14,826 nucleotides of DNA from the NCBI GenBank assembly GCA_040235415.1, contig JBECKR010000408.1, forward strand, positions 1 to 14,826, read 5' to 3'. The stretch's first letter is position 1; each line of letters begins with the position of its first letter. The notes beneath the pieces were generated by a model, which saw only the letters and a program-made list of their open reading frames with translations, was not told where the DNA came from and did not search any database. The DNA is from JBECKR01 sp040235415 (lineage in GTDB: Bacteria; Acidobacteriota; Polarisedimenticolia; Polarisedimenticolales; Polarisedimenticolaceae). Below, one piece after another: positions 13,379 through 14,826 of the stretch. Position numbers and translations under genes: made by a program.

Positions 13379-13384
13379 TAACCT
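13379..13384 (+). promoter_or_regulatory. possible -10 element of the hydrolase lipoprotein gene
   Basis: TAACCT lies 33 nt before the ATG at 13418 and follows the position pattern seen at the other genes. No -35 is recognisable. The gene may instead be read through from 11710. Confidence 0.2.
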
Positions 13385-13417
13385 GGTCGGGACGCCGTTT
13401 CCCGCAGGAGGATTCGA

Positions 13418-14290
13418 ATGATCGCCCGACCGCCGGCCGCCGCCTCGACCGTCGTTCTCGTCCTCGGCCTGGCTTTGATCGCCGCCGCTTGCGGCTCGTC
13501 CGAAGACTCGTCCGACGCCGGTTACGCCGAGCGCATGGCGAGGGAGCACGCCGGCGACACTCCGGTACCCGCCGGCGCCGCCTCCGGGAAGCCCGCGGTC
13601 GGCGTCCGCGACGAGACGGTGGCCTACGCCACGATCGACGGTCGTCCGGTCGAGGGCTTCCTCGCCCTCCCACAGGACGCCGCTGCCGGGAGCCCGGGCA
13701 TCGTCGTGATCCACGAGTGGTGGGGCCTCAACGACAACATCCGGACCATGGCGCGGCGGCTCGCGGACGCCGGCTACCTGTCGCTCGCGGTCGACCTCTA
13801 CGACGGCGCCAGCGCGGACAGCCCGGAGGAGGCCCGGAAGCTGATGGAGGCGGTCGACGAGGGCCGGGCGCTCGACAACCTGAGCCAGGCGCTGGACTAC
13901 CTGAAGGACGTCCAGCAGGCCGGACCGGTGGGCGTCCTGGGGTGGTGCTTCGGCGGCGGCTGGTCGCTGCGCACCGGGCTCGCGTTTCCCGACCAGATCG
14001 ACGCCGTGGTGATCTACTACGGCCATCTGATCACCGACCCGGCGCAGCTGGCGGTGCTCACGATGCCGATCCTCGGCCACTTCGGCGAGGCCGACCAGGG
14101 GATCCCGATCGAGGATGTCCGGCGTTTCGAGCAGGCGCTCGGCGAGGTCGGCGCGGACGCGACGATCTACGTCTACCCCGGGGCGGGCCACGCCTTCGCG
14201 AACCCGTCGGGGCGCAACTACCAGGCCGAGGCCGCGGAAACCTCGTGGACGCGGACGCTCGAGTTCCTGAAGGAGAACCTGAAGGAGTGA
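13418..14290 (+). CDS. dienelactone hydrolase family lipoprotein
   Basis: A 290-aa alpha/beta hydrolase. Residues 1-25 form a lipoprotein signal (hydrophobic 11-24, lipobox IAAAC, Cys25), so it is anchored in the periplasm, which is unusual for a family that is mostly cytoplasmic. The catalytic triad fits dienelactone hydrolase: nucleophile C177 in GWCFGGG (175-181), D226 in FGEADQGIP and H258 in GAGHAFAN (255-262). E100 in VIHEWWGLN (97-105) matches the glutamate that activates the cysteine. Family members cleave lactones or esters; the substrate here is unknown. A linker of about 40 residues (26-65) separates the anchor from the enzyme. AGGAGG sits 6 nt before the ATG. The gene follows the TPR lipoprotein by 58 bp, so both may act together at the envelope. 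Confidence 0.93.
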   Translation: MIARPPAAASTVVLVLGLALIAAACGSSEDSSDAGYAERMAREHAGDTPVPAGAASGKPAVGVRDETVAYATIDGRPVEGFLALPQDAAAGSPGIVVIHEWWGLNDNIRTMARRLADAGYLSLAVDLYDGASADSPEEARKLMEAVDEGRALDNLSQALDYLKDVQQAGPVGVLGWCFGGGWSLRTGLAFPDQIDAVVIYYGHLITDPAQLAVLTMPILGHFGEADQGIPIEDVRRFEQALGEVGADATIYVYPGAGHAFANPSGRNYQAEAAETSWTRTLEFLKENLKE

Positions 14291-14301
14291 CGCCCGCGCG
14301 C

Positions 14302-14325
14302 CCGGAGCCGGAGCCGGAGCCGGAA
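14302..14325 (+). repeat. CCGGAG hexamer tandem repeat (four units)
   Basis: Three exact CCGGAG units and a fourth ending in A instead of G, 12 bp after the hydrolase stop codon. A short microsatellite, likely from slippage. Confidence 0.7.
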
Positions 14326-14407
14326 CCCGCGCTCGGCCGGCGAGCGAGTCAGGCCGTCATCGCAAGGCGAGGACGGCTCTGACCGCAGCCGGGCGAGGGT
14401 GGGTCGC

Positions 14408-14424
14408 GGTGCGCGAAGCGCACC
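14408..14424. repeat. short perfect hairpin
   Basis: GGTGCGC, GAA, GCGCACC: a 7-bp stem with a 3-nt loop. There is no T-tract on either side, so it is not an obvious terminator. It may be part of the larger interspersed repeat block. Confidence 0.45.
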
Positions 14425-14581
14425 AGCACCGGAGCCGGCATGGTCACATCCGGGTCGTTTCTCGACCAGCCGTAGCCGATGAGCCGGCCGCTGACTCCCT
14501 CCGCCTCTTCGACGACGTCCGCCCGATGACGTGGCGGCTGCTCCACCCCTCGAGGTGAACCACCACGCCGCCGGTCGTGTT

Positions 14582-14658
14582 TTGTAGCGCCGATCTCCAG
14601 GTCGGCGTCGGTGGCCTCGACCACGGCCCCGGCGCCCACCTGGAGATGGGCGCTACAA
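14582..14658. repeat. REP-like pair in inverted orientation (BIME-like)
   Basis: Two 26-bp copies, at 14582-14607 (plus) and 14658-14633 (minus), are identical at 24 of 26 positions and separated by 25 bp. Each reads TT-GTAG followed by a small palindrome. The left stem is CGCCGA/TCGGCG and the right stem CGCCCA/TGGGCG, both with the same 8-nt loop TCTCCAGG. The only two differences form one compensatory base pair. A GTAG tetranucleotide plus a palindrome is the REP format mobilised by RAYT (TnpA-REP) transposases; no such gene is in the window. Confidence 0.7.
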
Positions 14659-14720
14659 CGGGCTCCCACGGTCGCACGAGGTCCCGCGGACCTCTGGTCC
14701 CAACCGGGTGTGCCGGGCAC

Positions 14721-14773
14721 GGCATTGTGCTCCGAACGGCCAGCCGGAGCCGCATCGCCACGCGCACAATGCC
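14721..14773. repeat. 10-bp inverted repeat
   Basis: GGCATTGTGC (14721-14730) and GCACAATGCC (14764-14773) are perfect inverted copies around 33 bp that include smaller GC-rich complementarity. There is no T-tract. It lies 62 bp after the REP-like pair and may belong to the same repeat block. Confidence 0.5.
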
Positions 14774-14826
14774 GATGCCGGGCTCCCACGGGCAACAACG
14801 ATCCGGTCCGCTGTTCCGGTGGCGGG

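Larger units (their letters stand above)
14291..14826. other. gene-poor, repeat-rich intergenic end of window
   Basis: No credible coding region was found here. Long open frames on both strands lack a ribosome site and run through the inverted repeats described separately. The stretch holds a hexamer tandem repeat, a short hairpin, a REP-like pair, a 10-bp inverted repeat and a duplicated 13-mer (CGGGCTCCCACGG at 14659-14671 and 14779-14791). No clear terminator follows the hydrolase gene; GCTCG-GCCGG-CGAGC (14331-14345) is a weak hairpin without a T-tract. Confidence 0.6.

Noticed and set aside
14349..14798. Open frame of 149 codons on the minus strand
   Set aside because: It starts with TTG without a ribosome site, runs through both REP-like arms and the 10-bp inverted repeat, and its Pro/Arg-rich product shows no domain. 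A GC-rich spurious frame is more likely.
14291..14826. CRISPR array
   Set aside because: The repeats are inverted pairs and single duplicates, not regularly spaced direct repeats, and no cas gene is present.

Overview
The window is a GC-rich (about 70% by eye) bacterial chromosomal segment with densely packed genes. There are no transposases, phage genes, tRNA or rRNA genes. The gene content is a GTP-type PEP carboxykinase, a class I glutamine synthetase, an MscS-type channel, an ABC-2 exporter, two lipoproteins and a secreted kelch protein. This suits a free-living Gram-negative such as an Acidobacteriota (Thermoanaerobaculia-like), Gemmatimonadota or Myxococcota member. That assignment is inference, because no taxonomic marker gene is present.

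Layout. 3-788 (-) is a SAM-dependent methyltransferase, divergent from the PEP carboxykinase at 980-2779 (+). The gap that follows (2780-3204) is the most unusual part. On the minus strand it carries a TTGACA promoter, a structured 5' leader, a 14-nt Shine-Dalgarno matching the full anti-SD tail of 16S rRNA, a 14-codon ORF starting with TTG, more structured sequence, and a near-textbook rho-independent terminator. It looks like a compact, well-expressed small RNA or micropeptide gene. 3205-4923 (+) encodes an unrecognised 572-aa protein with an acetyltransferase-like segment, followed closely by an MscS channel (4947-6017). The channel overlaps the 3' end of glutamine synthetase (5986-7410, -) by 32 bp. 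Glutamine synthetase diverges from a small membrane protein with an NfeD-like tail (7536-7925, +). Next on the minus strand are a STAS-domain protein (7938-8282), an ABC-2 permease (8361-9392) and its ATPase (9400-10323). A secreted six-repeat kelch protein (10406-11488, -) diverges from two lipoproteins on the plus strand: a TPR protein (11710-13359) and a dienelactone-hydrolase-like enzyme (13418-14290).

The last 536 bp (14291-14826) hold no convincing gene but are rich in repeats. They include a REP-like pair in inverted orientation, each arm being a GTAG tetranucleotide plus a small palindrome, with a compensatory base-pair change between the copies.

How the genes fit together: PEP carboxykinase and glutamine synthetase are central carbon and nitrogen enzymes. 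The MscS and ABC genes concern the envelope, and the last three proteins are exported or lipid-anchored. Only the ATPase/permease pair is a clear functional unit. Many genes have a TA(N3)T -10-like hexamer about 10-35 nt before the start codon and a poor -35 element, suggesting mostly short individual transcripts.
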